A DNA stretch of 64,000 nucleotides from Maratus speciosus. Its lineage: Eukaryota > Arthropoda > Arachnida > Araneae > Salticidae. Position 1 is the first letter of the stretch, and each line of letters opens with the position of its first letter. A model generated the notes under the pieces. The model was not told where the DNA came from. It searched no databases and saw nothing but the letters and a program-made list of their open reading frames with translations. The stretch covers positions 257,259,525 to 257,323,524 of the forward strand of contig OZ010793.1 of NCBI GenBank assembly GCA_963932465.1. Reading direction: 5' to 3'. Positions 10,851 through 23,222 of this stretch are shown here, piece after piece. The position numbers were made by a program, and so were the translations under genes.

Positions 10851-13149
10851 CGACAAAAACACACCAATTTACAATTCTTTAAATTGTATTAATTTTAACA
10901 TTTTCTTACTTTGAAAACATGTGTTATTTAGTTCAGTTAGTGTTTATGCATTCCGAGTCCATGCACCAGATTTCTTATGCTCCACTTATAGATTATTTTT
11001 ATTAATTTCTTTGATTTTGAAAACAAACATTCACTGATTCAACTGTAAATAATACTTAAAAAAAAAAAAGCCTTCATGAAATAGTTACAACTTTTCAACA
11101 ATACTGAAAAAAAGTTTGAAGTTTTCTTCATATAATTATAATGAAAATCACGGGTAAATGATTAAAACTCGTTCATTTCGAAAAATTATAATTTAGCAAG
11201 TTTACAATCAGAATTTTTTCAGAACGCTTACATAATTGTATACTAACAATCATTACACAGCGATAAAAACCCATGAAATTGGAGCCGATATATAACGGAA
11301 ACTTGTCTTAAATGAAAAATTTCATTGTCTCGAGAAAAACAATACAATTATAACAGACAGTGTACCTGCTAATAACGATTTTTTTTTTAAACGGAATTTC
11401 TATCAGATGCTTTGTGATTGCGTCTTAAAGGTTTTACTATATCGGCTTCAGAGAGATATCTGAAAAAAAGTTTTTATTCATTAATTTCTTCTCAAACCTC
11501 TAAAGGAAGTAATATTTTATCTCAATTAAGGTATTCTTACTTGATCAAAGTTGATAGAAAAAAAAAAGATGAAGGAAATATTTAATAGATTGTTTATTTG
11601 TCCATGTCACAAAACTATTATTTTTTAAACAAATACTCTCAGTAATAAGAAATATTTCATTCACAGTTTGTCTGGACCTGATTTTAAAGCTACAGTGGCT
11701 CATATTTATATTGGGATACTTGTATTTCTCGAATTTCTTTCTAAAAAATACCTACTGAATGTTTAATGTTCAACTACAATTTTTTTCATGTGTATATCTT
11801 ACTTATGCATTTCGAGATTTATAAGTTGTTTAAGAAATATGTTTGAAAATTTTTTGTGAGTAAAAAAAAAAATTTTTTGAAAAGCACAAAATGTGAGCTC
11901 ATATGAGAATTGGGACTCGTTGAAAGTATATTTAATATTTCTTGTTTAATATTTCTTGCAAATGACAGAAAATTTACTACGAGGTATATTTCAAGTATAT
12001 TTTAAGTGAAATTACACTTTTTATAAGTTTTGATAATGATGACACCAGTTGTTTTGCATGAGATAGTTAGATTTTATTAGACTCCATTATTAAAATTTAT
12101 ACCAGTTGGATTTTCAAAAGGTGTCATGAGTTTGTATTCTTCACTGAGAATCACACTACGAATGTTCAGTGAGATGTAAATAGATATGAAGAATAGACAT
12201 GAAGAATATTATGAAGTTTTAATAAATTCTGGGCAATTACAGGACATCACAAAGCGAGTATTTTATAAGGTATTGCTTGAGATCATTATAAGTCAAATTT
12301 AAAAGAATTTTGAATTCCAAATTTTTAAGCAGATACTTTTTTTTTGGGGGGGGGGGGGGTGTCTGATCGAGATATTGGTCCTAGGTCCCGCTGGCTCACC
12401 CATTAACCTTTTAAAGGGTGGTCGGATATAATATGTCCCATATATTTTTCATCCCCAAATTCCACAATGCCACCGGAATTTCGAAATCAAAGTTTGCTTT
12501 TATAATACACGGGAAGAAAAGCTTTTACTTATTTTCGAAAACATTTGTTTGTAAATCCTGGTGTCATTCAATCATTTAAAAATTTTAAATTTTAGAAACA
12601 GAAGTATTTTGCCCCTGAAAGGCTTAAGGTGGTACTGAGTGCGGGTAATGCAGAAGATGACATCCATTTGAAAAGTTTAAACGCTACTCTGGAAAGTATA
12701 AACTTGTCATTTTTCATGGCCAATTGAAATCAAGAGTCAACAGACATTTACCTTATTAAATAAACAAGTCATTTATCATACCCACGGCACAAGGAAGGGT
12801 AAATAAGCATGAAGAGGCATCTCTAAAACAAGCACTTTAGAACAACGTGTATGATTTATGAACCTAGACATGTGCAGAACAACTACGGAATTGGAAAGTT
12901 TTTGCTAGAATTTCAATGTCTAGATTATAGCTGAATATGAATGCACCCATGTGCATTTTTATGAGAATTTGATTAGATACTTTTGTTTTAAACGTAAACT
13001 TATATACTTCTGTGATTTACATACAACAAAATTTATGAAAACAGAACCTGTGTATAACGAAAACTTACTTTAAACGAAAAGTCTGTTTCGACAAAAAGAA
13101 TGCCGTACAATTATAAATGACTGTGTATCTAAGAAGACGGAAACCTTTT
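10851..13149. other. Unassigned AT-rich stretch with a T9-G14 tract
   Basis: No gene was recognised in about 2.3 kb. A T9 run followed by G14 lies at 12337-12359. Two short segments with TAACGGAAAC or TAACGAAAAC-like motifs (about 11280-11400, 13030-13130) resemble sequence at about 62270-62600, so fragments of one interspersed repeat are likely. Confidence 0.5.
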
Positions 13150-13790
13150 TAATTTTTTGTTTGTTTGTTTGTTTGTTTGTTGCTTTCGACTACAAAAGAT
13201 TCCTGTCGGCTCGGCCTACAGGCACTGGTAGATTTCGAAGTTAAGTACCAATTTCACCAACAAAAACTAAATTAAGATTAGAGATAAACCCAGTTTAACA
13301 ATTTTATATGGCTGCTTCTGACGGATCTTTAATTTCATTTTTCTGTAAGAGTTGGTTCTATTAGAATCATGTTAATGTTATTTGTTTTTCTTCTACAAAA
13401 TACTCTTTCAACCCCCCTCCCCCCACACATACTTTTTTATTGCTGTAAGGTCCTATCAAAAACTTGTCAATATAAAAGTTGTAGATAATATTAAGAAGAT
13501 TTATAATAAATTTAAGGGATTGGATATCTTGTGAAATGACGAAGGTATCATTTTTTTCTTCTTCAACTCCCCCCCCCCCCCTTGTTTTTTTTTTTTTGTG
13601 TGTGTGTGTAAGAATTGGTCCTATCAAAAACTTGTCAATATAAAAGTTGTAGATAATAGTCTGAAGATTTATAGTAAGTTTAAGTGGATTTGATATATTA
13701 AGGATTGACGAAGTTATGAATTTATTTCTTCTTAAAACCTCATTTTTTGCGGCCCTTGAAGTCATTTTTAATGATATCAAAAATCACGTT
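13150..13790 (+). repeat. Interspersed repeat with internal tandem units (copy 1)
   Basis: Begins with a (TTTG)n tract, then GGCTCGGCCTACAGGC and TAGAGATAAACCCA. Two imperfect tandem units of about 160 bp follow, sharing CCTATCAAAAACTTGTCAAT and AAAGTTGTAGATAATA and separated by C-rich runs. An inverted relative with the same order of parts lies at 19720-20665. The 137-codon minus-strand open frame here simply reads through the tandem units. Confidence 0.75.
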
Positions 13791-15184
13791 CCTGAGTAGT
13801 TGTTAGTTAATAAGTTTTCTGAACCTAGAATACAGGTTTTACGTATCCTATCAATTCTCAAGTAAACGTTTTAATGTTCAACAAACACGTTTTATAGGCA
13901 AACATGATAAATTAACAGCATCACCGTTAACATTAAAATTAATAATATTTTGTTACCCTTGCATGTATAAATTCAGTTACGCAGCTGCAAATGTTTTCAG
14001 AGGCAGCACAAAAACTTCGTTTTTATAAATGATTCTTTAAATCTCGAAAAGGTATTGGTTTCTGGAGTTTTTAAAGATAAAAAACACTTTTCGGAATCCT
14101 GGGTAACTCAGAAGAGATTATTGTAATATTTTTGTTTGTGGTTATATTATATTTTTTAAACATAAAGAAACTTTTGTCTTTTTTTAATGTATATATTTTC
14201 CTGAACCACTCTGTGTGTTACACATCCTTTTTACATATGCTTTTAGAAGTGAATATATTACAATTTTTATTCATGAACGAATATTTTCGTCGAATTTGGT
14301 AATTCAAGAAAATCCTACCACAATTCGCTGTAAGCTCTCATCACAATAAGAAAAAAACGCGACGAAGTCGAAAAAAGGAAGTTTTTTAGATGGGATAATT
14401 AGAATCGAACTCAAACCATGAAGATAACGCAGGAAAAAGACAAAAAGTTAACACGAAATCGGGAAACGAAGAGTGACATGTGCAATGATTTGCATTCATG
14501 CGTCTCGGCTCATGGTCAACAGGTAATTTAAAAAAATAAAATGTGGTCTAAAAGTGAACATACATTAAAAATATTTATATCGTCGACCTATTTTCACTTA
14601 ATCTGGAAGCCATAACTGTACAGAGTTATAATCGGTAGACAATGTTTGATTTGTTTTTCTTAGTAACGGCTTATAAGCGTTTTAGTGAAATTCTTAAAAG
14701 AGTTTACACTTTAATATGCAAAATTAGAATCGAAAAATATACGACGATCAGTGCATAAGCGACAAATATTTTATGTTAATTTTATTACTGTTTTATATTA
14801 ATTTTAAATAATTTTTCTCTGAAAAATCAGACATAAATGAAAGCATTTTAAATTGCATATTATTTGGATGAAGCCTAACTAGAGTTTAAAAAAAAAAAAA
14901 AAAATTAAATTAAAATCAATTTTTAGCCTCTCTTTGTATAGTTTCTCGATTAAATTAAAAACTTAATCCCAAACTACTTAATAGTTGAAAACCCAGATAG
15001 TACTCGAACTTTTTAGAATGGAAAAAATATAGGTAAGAGAATTTGCTCAATTTAGTGTGGTATTAAATTTAATAGTTAAAAATATATTTTGTGCAAGTAA
15101 AAATAAAATAAAAGATTTTTGACCGTAAACGAATTTTCCATTCGGTAAAGTGTTTTTTTATTTTATAGCTCATTCTGCATAGAA

Positions 15185-15230
<46 letters not shown>

Positions 15231-17534
15231 TTTGCAGTTATGTAATAATTGAAGACACAAACGGAACTTATATAACAAAAATTAAATTTCAAGAAAATTG
15301 AAGGGGAAACTTTTTGCTGTATCTTTTTTTCTCTTTCTTATTGATACATAAGAACTAGATATTATATAACAAAATCTTAATTTCGTGAAAATTGAATTGA
15401 AAGCTCTTTGCAACATTTTTATTTATTTATTTATTTTATTTTCGATAGCATATAATGAAATGTTAAAATGTGAGGTTAAACTCGCTCAGAAAAACCTTGT
15501 AACATTTAATTGTTAAATTTTAAAAGTTATTATTATTATTATTTAAATTATTAAGCATATATTTTTATAAGCATGTATTAATCATATTATTAATTATTTA
15601 TTTATTAAAAAATAGAATAAAAGAATATAGTATTAAATTTTCTTAAAGAATGTCTCGTTCCTTAAAACTTAATTAGATTCTTGATGTTTTAGCATTATCA
15701 GATTATAGATTACCTCATAACAACTTCATTTAATACATCTTTATAGAAAAGTTGATGTAACACTTTCTACTCGTATTTTCAATTCGGCATGTATAAAAAA
15801 TAACTGAAATTGAATAAAAAGCATATTATGCATCATTGCCTCTATACCTGCTTCTTTGTCTATTTTCCTTAGTGTATATTTATTCATTATAATTTAACAA
15901 TGAAATATAAGTTCATTTGTTTTAAATAAATTAGACTACACAAAAATAAAATGAAATAAATAAATCTCACCTTATCATAATATTATTCTAAAAAATGTTT
16001 GCGCTGGGTGGTGGACTTTGTTTTCTTTCTTGTCTAGACAAAATGTATACAAAAACTCTCCCGGGAAAAAGTTATCATAGGTAAAAAACAGAACAAAAAA
16101 AAAAGAGTAAAGAAAATAAAATATCTGCATAAATTATGATGGGACGACAGTTAAGCAGCATGCTTTAAATTTAAAAATCTTTTTAAAGTAATAAATTAGA
16201 TTCCTTCCTTTTCATATCTTTCTCTTATGTCTCCTACCCCGCTAGTTTAAAGCTTTTCTTGATTTAAATACATTTTACTTTAATCCGCAACTACGAAATA
16301 ATTTATATTCTTACATTCATACATAAAAAGTTCAGATATTGTAATTGAAATTAAAAGTAATTGTTGTCATTATTTTATTGGCCTGTAAAAGAAATATATC
16401 TTTCATGTAACAAAATTGCCAAACTTTTTGTAAGATAATTAAGTTTAATATATTTTTTAAGGGGTCAATTCTCCAATACAGTTTCTTTCATTCATTCATT
16501 TCGTTTTATTTTATTTTGTTTATTCATTTATTTGAAAAACAATTTCAAAATATGTTTTTTTCCCCATGACATTAATTTTCAAATGAAATATTAATAACGA
16601 CCTATAGTATTTTTTCTTTTTTTTTTTCTTTTTAAGAAATAAATTTCTAGAAGCTTTAAATATGCAAATCCGTAATTACAGCTCATTCCTCTAAGTAGTT
16701 TTTGAGTTATTCTATAAAACATGCAATCTGTTTTGCAGCGTTAAAATTTAACTAATGTTACCGGTCTCACAGACTGGTGCTTTTATCAATTTTCATAGTT
16801 TAACTTGCAAATTTCAGTTTATCTACAAATACTACTGACATTTTGTTTCGTTTGGAACTTTAGTACTCACACCAGAGACTTTTGAATAGGTGAATTTTAA
16901 TTATAACAATCCTATACAAAAGGTTTAGTACAAAAACAACATCCTATGAGTTTATCGCGGCTTTTATTTATTTTTCCATGGAGCGGTCTCACAAACCACT
17001 TCACACTAGTTATGTGACAATTTCTGCGACATCAGTTAAAGTTTAATAAAGCAATTTAACATTAGAAGTTCCAAAATTTAAACCTTCAAAATTCCTAAAC
17101 TATTTGATCGACTTTCTCAATTTCACTGACTTAGCCATTCGGTAACCAAAGACAAAATATTCCAAAAAAAAAAAAAAATCAAACATGCTTTGAAATTTGG
17201 TGTTCGTAATGAAAATTTCAGTGTTTGGTACAATTTTAGTATGAAGACTAGCTTTTTTTTTTTTTTTTTTTTTTAAAAAAAAACATAAACTGAAAGAAGC
17301 AGGTTCCGTTGATATATATCTTGAACTATCCGATTTTGATTTTTAAAACATCATGATTTTTGATATTTTCAATATTTCCATATACTTGATATTTATTTTT
17401 AGGTAGATTTCGTATGAAATACTACCTATTACATTCTCCCCTATGTTGGAATTTCTGAAACATTTTTGCAGATCTACACCGATCATGACCCCTAGAACCC
17501 AAAACCACCCTCGGTAAAAAACTTTATATATATA
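13791..17534. other. Unassigned AT-rich stretch with microsatellites
   Basis: No gene was recognised in about 3.7 kb. It holds an (ATT)n run at 15184-15227, shorter ATT and TTTA runs near 15420 and 15528-15545, an A-run at about 17163-17177 and a T-run at about 17252-17274. Base composition is very AT-rich throughout. Confidence 0.55.
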
Positions 17535-17600
17535 CTAGCAGATCTGCCCGGCTTCGCTCGTGCCAGTATTAAGGTTCCTCCCGGGTAAAATACATTAAAA
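17535..17600 (-). mobile_element. Helitron 3' terminus (minus strand)
   Basis: On the minus strand the sequence ends GCCGGGCAGATCTGCTAG followed by T: a GC-rich near-hairpin, CTAG and a T target base, as expected of a Helitron 3' end. The same type of end recurs at 40499, 44545, 58214 and 59717. The 5' TC end of this copy was not located; the tandem repeats to its right may be part of its body. Confidence 0.6.
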
Positions 17601-17793
17601 TGGAATAATACGGCAATGACAATAACTGAGATTGGTGCATTCTCGTCCACGAACCGTTAAAAAGACAAATAAGAAATATAAGTAAAATAGTCTTAATTGC
17701 GTCTACTATTAACTATACCACAATGATATACATTCCAAACAAATGTCATAACATATATCAAAGTACAATTATTTGCTTAAAAAGCGTCATCTC

Positions 17794-17841
<48 letters not shown>

Positions 17842-19500
17842 TTAAAAATATTGAAAATTTACATGTTTCGACTCTTTCATTGAGTCATCTTCAGAATATA
17901 CAAAAACACCCACAAACACAATGCCACTTGTGATATTATACTGATGATGGCAACGACCTAACCCATAAATTGTGCCTTTACTGAAATTTTTCTTAAGTTA
18001 TGAACATCATACACTTTCGTTTTTCACACTGTCGAATAAAGAAAAGTTCTGCTAAATGAAATTTATTTGTAAATTGTATCTCAATTTTTTCATGTGAATG
18101 AATTTTAAAGCAATTTTCAATCATGGATATTTGTTAATTTGCATGCAGCCAGGGATGAGATTTACGCGTCTTTGCACACCAGTATTTTGTTAGGGAAAAT
18201 GATATTTCATTTAATCGGAACACTCTAACTCATTTAATCGGAACTCTCTAAGAACATACCGGTGTGCAAAACCGCGGAAATCTTATCCCTACATTCAGAC
18301 CAATTAAGAAAGATATACCTGTTTGCTCTTAATGCAATATTACAAAGTAAAGACATTGCTATGAGTAACTGTAGCTTCATATTGTTGGTGGCAATAAACT
18401 AACCCAACCATAAATTTAACTTTTACTGCAATTTGACCTTTAAACATCGCACATTTGATTATTCCAACGTCTAATAGAATACAAAAAGTGCTTTCAGTAA
18501 TATTTGTTTGAAAAGCTTATCTCAATTTACAGATTGTTTATCCATTTTAAATTAATTTCCAATCACGGCGATATTTTTAAATATACCTGCAACCCAATTA
18601 AGAAAGATAGATCCATTTGCTATTAAAGCAATATTATGAAGAAAAGACATATCTATGAGTAACGCCTAGCATCATATTGTTGGTGGCAACAACCTAACCG
18701 TAGCATAAATTACGCTTTTACTGCAATTTGATCTCTAAACATCATGCATCCCACTATTTCAACATTTAACAGAAAACAAAAAACACTTTCCTTAATTTGT
18801 TTGAAAAGTTTATGTCAATTTACAGATTTTTTATGTTTTTTAAAGTAATTTTAAACCTTGAACTTGTTAAAATATGCCCGCAACCCAGTTACAAAAAATT
18901 AGCTTAATTGCTCAAAACATTGTAAATAATTCAATATTTGTTTGTTTTCGCGTGGGAATATCATTCCAGCTGCTTATAACTTGGGTTCTTCTGAAATAAT
19001 TTTAATTCAACTTGCACTATTAGTTTTTCAGTAAGGTTTTGGTACGTAACATTGTTATACGCTGATTAGTCATAGAATTAAAGGGGAAAATTCCATAATC
19101 CTGTGGAACCCGATTGTGAAAGATTAGTATTTTTAAAAATTCTGCATGGATTTCATTGGAACTTGTATTATTTGTTAGATAAATTTACACGGATGTTTTT
19201 AAAATATTGCATATAGTTTTCGGTCGCTTTGTTATAAAATTATAGAAGAAAGTTTAATAGTCAGGTGAGCCCGATTGTAAAAAGATTAGCATTTTTTAAA
19301 AGTTCTACTGGACAGATTTTGATAAAATTTGCACTATTAAATTGCACCCAACATTCTGGAATAGTTTTAGTACATAACATTTTTTTGCACATGCTTTGTT
19401 ATAGAATTAACTGACATGTTCTATAATCAAACGAAACCAATTCTGAATGATTAGCCTTTTAAAAAAGGTAGATAATTTTTGCATATCCGTTTATCATTCT
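17601..19500. repeat. Block of two tandem-repeat arrays with a poly-A tract and a MITE
   Basis: A 42-base A run lies at 17798-17839. Three units of about 295 bp (about 17900-18890) share TTGGTGGCAA-AA-CTAACC and TTTACTGCAATTTGA. Three units of about 165 bp follow (about 19000-19490), sharing TTATAGAATTA and CCGATTGT-AA-GATTAG. The first array is interrupted by a roughly 140-bp MITE at about 18151-18290 with inverted ends (GGGATGAGATTTACGCG, and GGGATAAGATTTCCGCG on the other strand). Probably the body of the Helitron ending at 17535. Confidence 0.6.
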
Positions 19501-19719
19501 TAGACCAAATCCTACTGTAAATGATCAACTAAAAAATTAGGCCCTAAACAGCCGAAATTTTGTCTTACACATTAGAAAATATAATAGCGCAGTGATGATC
19601 GTATCGTTTTCAGCTATACGGAAGGACATTATTTATTATTTATTACATCTAAAAATAGGGCCAAAAATTTATGTATCACAGATTTTTGATAAAATTAAAA
19701 ATGGGTTCAAGGGGCGCAA

Positions 19720-20665
19720 AAAATAGGGTTTTTAGGAGAAAAAAAAATTCACAACTTCGTAAATTCTCAAGATATCAAATCCAATTAATTTTATTATAAA
19801 TCTCCTTAATATTATCTACAACTTTTATATTCACAAGTTTTTGATAAAACCAATTCGTACAAAAAAAGGGGGGGGGGGTTGAAGAAGAAAAAAATCCATA
19901 ACTCCGTCAATTCACAAGATATAAAATCCCCATGAATTTATCATATATCTTCTTAATATTGTCTACAACATTTATATAGACAAGTTTTTGATAGGACCAA
20001 TTCTTACAGCAAAAACAAATTAAAAATACATAGCGGTTGAAGAAAAAAATAATCTTATTAAGGGTGTATTCAAATCCAAACTGCTTATTTTCTTACTCAT
20101 TTTTAAATTCATTTTTGCTCTCAAACGCATCCAATTAGTAGATTCTCTTATTCAGAAACTATATAATGTACCGTAATGATCGATTTTTTGATAAAGGCAG
20201 AGTAAATTTCAAAAAATGATGTCAAAGTGAGCATTTTGAACAGGATTTCCGGAAGCGATCGTGTTAGAAACGATAAATATTGTCCTACAGAGAAAATAAT
20301 TGTTTATAAATCAAGTTTTAATTAATTTAACGAAAAATAAAAACAAAGGTCGCCTATAAATCTCTTCAAAAATCACGTCAGAAAGTTTCATATTTTTTCT
20401 ATTAAAAAGGAATCTGATAATGTGCCAGAAAATTTCGAGTTGTTGAGGAAGGAAAAGTATTTTTTTAATACCGCTTTAACATGATTCTGATAAAACCAAC
20501 TATTATATAAAAATTAAATAAAAATTCGTCAAAAGCGGCCAGATAAAATTGTTAAAGTGGGTTTATCTCTAATTATGATTTAGTTTTTGTTCGTGAAATT
20601 GGTATATTTTACTTTGAAATCTACTTCCGCCTGTAGGCCGGGCCGCCAGGGATTTTTTTTTTTTT
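19720..20665 (-). repeat. Interspersed repeat with internal tandem units (copy 2)
   Basis: Inverted relative of 13150-13790. On the minus strand it begins GGCCCGGCCTACAGGCGG, continues TAGAGATAAACCCACTTT, and carries two or three units with TATCAAAAACTTGT and a homopolymer G run (19868-19877 on plus). It is longer than copy 1 by sequence between the GC-rich start and the tandem units. Confidence 0.75.
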
Positions 20666-21296
20666 TTTTTCAATAAGTGTATAAAGCAAATTGTATCTGT
20701 TTTCAATTAGTTGATTTTCAGTTTTGTTCTAAGTGAAAAAGAGAAATGCATTTTTGAATATTGTTTGATTAAGTTTTCATGTTAAGTATAATATGTTTTA
20801 GTTTCTAATTTATATTACACCTAAATATATTTATTCTCAGCAGCGAGTTGACTATTTTGAAAATATCGGATACATATCAAAAATCGGATATTTTTATCGA
20901 AAACATCGTGATATTTACGAACCTTGGAAAGAAGACATAACTTTCAGTCAAATAACTAAATCAGCTTTTCTTGTGTGTGTGACTAAAATGTAATGGTATT
21001 TCTCTGTCTGTCTCTCATTTTTTCCCCTCCGTTTGTACGATAAAGATGTGGTATTTCATTTGCCATAATTTAACCTAAAATACTTTTGAAGGGGAGAGAA
21101 ATTAACATCATAAGATAATAGGAATTAAAAACCATACAAATTCAAAAAGTACAACAAAGATCCATATTTCATATGCCAAAATTTAAATTTATTATTGTTA
21201 TTTGTTTATTTTTATTTTATTTTAAGATAGCAGAGATAGGTCAAAACCATAAAAATATACGTATACAAAACGCTAAATAAGTATAAAATAAGTATA

Positions 21297-21973
21297 CAGG
21301 CATCCCTCGACTTGCGTATTATTCGACTTACGTAAATTCGCACTTACGTAATAAATCACGAAAATTAATTTATGAACTCACTAGCGCGTTTGATATGCAT
21401 TTGCATATTTTTGATAATTATTTTATAAAGAAAATATGTAGATAAAAACCACAACCATAATATAGTTTTATATATTAGTGAGATTTATATTTTTAATTGG
21501 GATATACAATATCTTTAACAAAACAAACTCAAATCTAATTAAAATGTGACAAAAAATCTGGGATTCAATAGTAGCAATTATGTTATGAAGAGGAACGAGT
21601 GATTTTTTTCCCCTTCTGGCCTCACCTGTTCGTTTAATATGGATTGGAAATTGTTTAAATTAATTCATTGATGTTAAATTTATAAATCCTGCATTCCATA
21701 AGAGGTTTCTTATTTGAAAGTGTTCTTTCAATTTGTTTTTATATTTTTTCCTATTTTTATAGTTTATATCCAAGTAAATACTGCTTCATTATGGTTTATT
21801 CATAAAATAATAGTGTGTAAATAATATATATATATATATATATAATCGTTATAATAAATATTGCAGTTTCTTACGAAATTTTACCTACTCAATTAAGAAA
21901 TTCGATTTACGTAAAATTCAAGTTACGTAAAAGTTTGCGGAACGTAGTACTTACGTAAATCGGAGGATGCCTG
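21297..21973. mobile_element. Tigger/pogo-type MITE with TA target duplication
   Basis: Left end CAGGCATCCCTCGACTTGCG and right end (complement) CAGGCATCCTCCGATTTACG, flanked by TA on both sides (21295-21296, 21974-21975). The CAGGCAT-CCTCG terminus is that of Tigger elements in the pogo group. Subterminal CTTACGTAA palindromes repeat at both ends. The 677-bp interior has no transposase. A short (TA)n run lies near 21827-21843. Confidence 0.82.
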
Positions 21974-23222
21974 TAATACTAAAATGTAAATGAGTATAAG
22001 AGTAATACGCAAATAATAAAAAATAAAAAATAAGTGTACAAAACGTATAGTAACTAAAATGCCGTATACTATTTTTTATTCAATTTTTGGAAGACATCAA
22101 AACCATAATATCCAATTCCTGAATAAAATCTATATTTCTCTTATAGATAAAAAAAAAAAAAAAAAAAAAAACATTTGCATAAATATTTGTAATATAAATT
22201 AGACTACCTAAAATATTAAAAAATAGCGAATATGTAGTATTCTGATTACATGGATATATGAAAATTATTTCAAGATTGAAGCTCTAAAACATATGAAATA
22301 CGTTTTCGTTCATAAAACAGCATTAATGAAAGATCCTTTAATCCTTCATTAACTAAATGAAACATTAACTTCAAAACTAGCTGAGTTTTAAAAGTTAATG
22401 TTCATATAAACTTTTCGGAAAATTGAACTTTTTTCGTTCATTTTTTTACCTCGTGAAAATGCCTTTAAAATTGTTGATCTTTTCAAAGTTCTTTGAAATT
22501 CCCTCTCCAATTAAATTCAACATATTTAAACAGAGGTTGAATAAAATGACTGCAAAAAAGTCTCATTAGACGAAACTGCAATTATTGCCTTTCTCTATGT
22601 ATCCTCATTCGACGGTATTAGTTTTTTCAAGACTCTGGAACAAAATTACTGTTATAAGTTTTAGAGAGACTGATGTCTTTTTTTCCCCCTCATCCTCCTT
22701 TTCGAAATTTTGAGTGTAGATCATTATGTCACATTTCCCCCTTTTTTGAGGAAAAAAAATGCTGGATCACTTTTGGTGTGGTCTTGCAAAAACAGGAGGA
22801 TTTGAAAAGCAATCATCTCCCCACCAAAAAGTCGTCCTAAATAATGACTGCTGTCTCTGTTTCTAAGAAATTGCCTTTTTCATTTTGCAGAGATTTTTTT
22901 TGTGTGTGTACGTCTGTGTATATGCCCTGTCTATTTTAAAGTATTTGATGCCAGTGAGGAGAGGACTATTTGAATTTCGATTTGAAACTGTAGCATATTT
23001 ATAGGCTTGGGGCTTCTCTCAAAATATTCTCTTTCCCTGTTCGTCAGCGAGCGTCTGCGATCCAAATTATATTCCTCTTATTCTGCATGTTTGTATAATA
23101 TATATTCCACAGCATATTCCTACTATTGCTATCTATATTAATATTATTTCTAACATCGATACCATATTGTCACTGTTTATAATTAAGCGTCTGTGACGAG
23201 ATAAGTTAAATTTTGTGGCTCG
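21974..23222. other. Unassigned stretch
   Basis: About 1.25 kb without a recognised gene or repeat. An A-run of about 22 bases lies at 22149-22171. Confidence 0.5.

Noticed and set aside
13367..13780. 137-codon minus-strand open frame
   Set aside because: It reads through two tandem repeat units and homopolymer runs; no domain.
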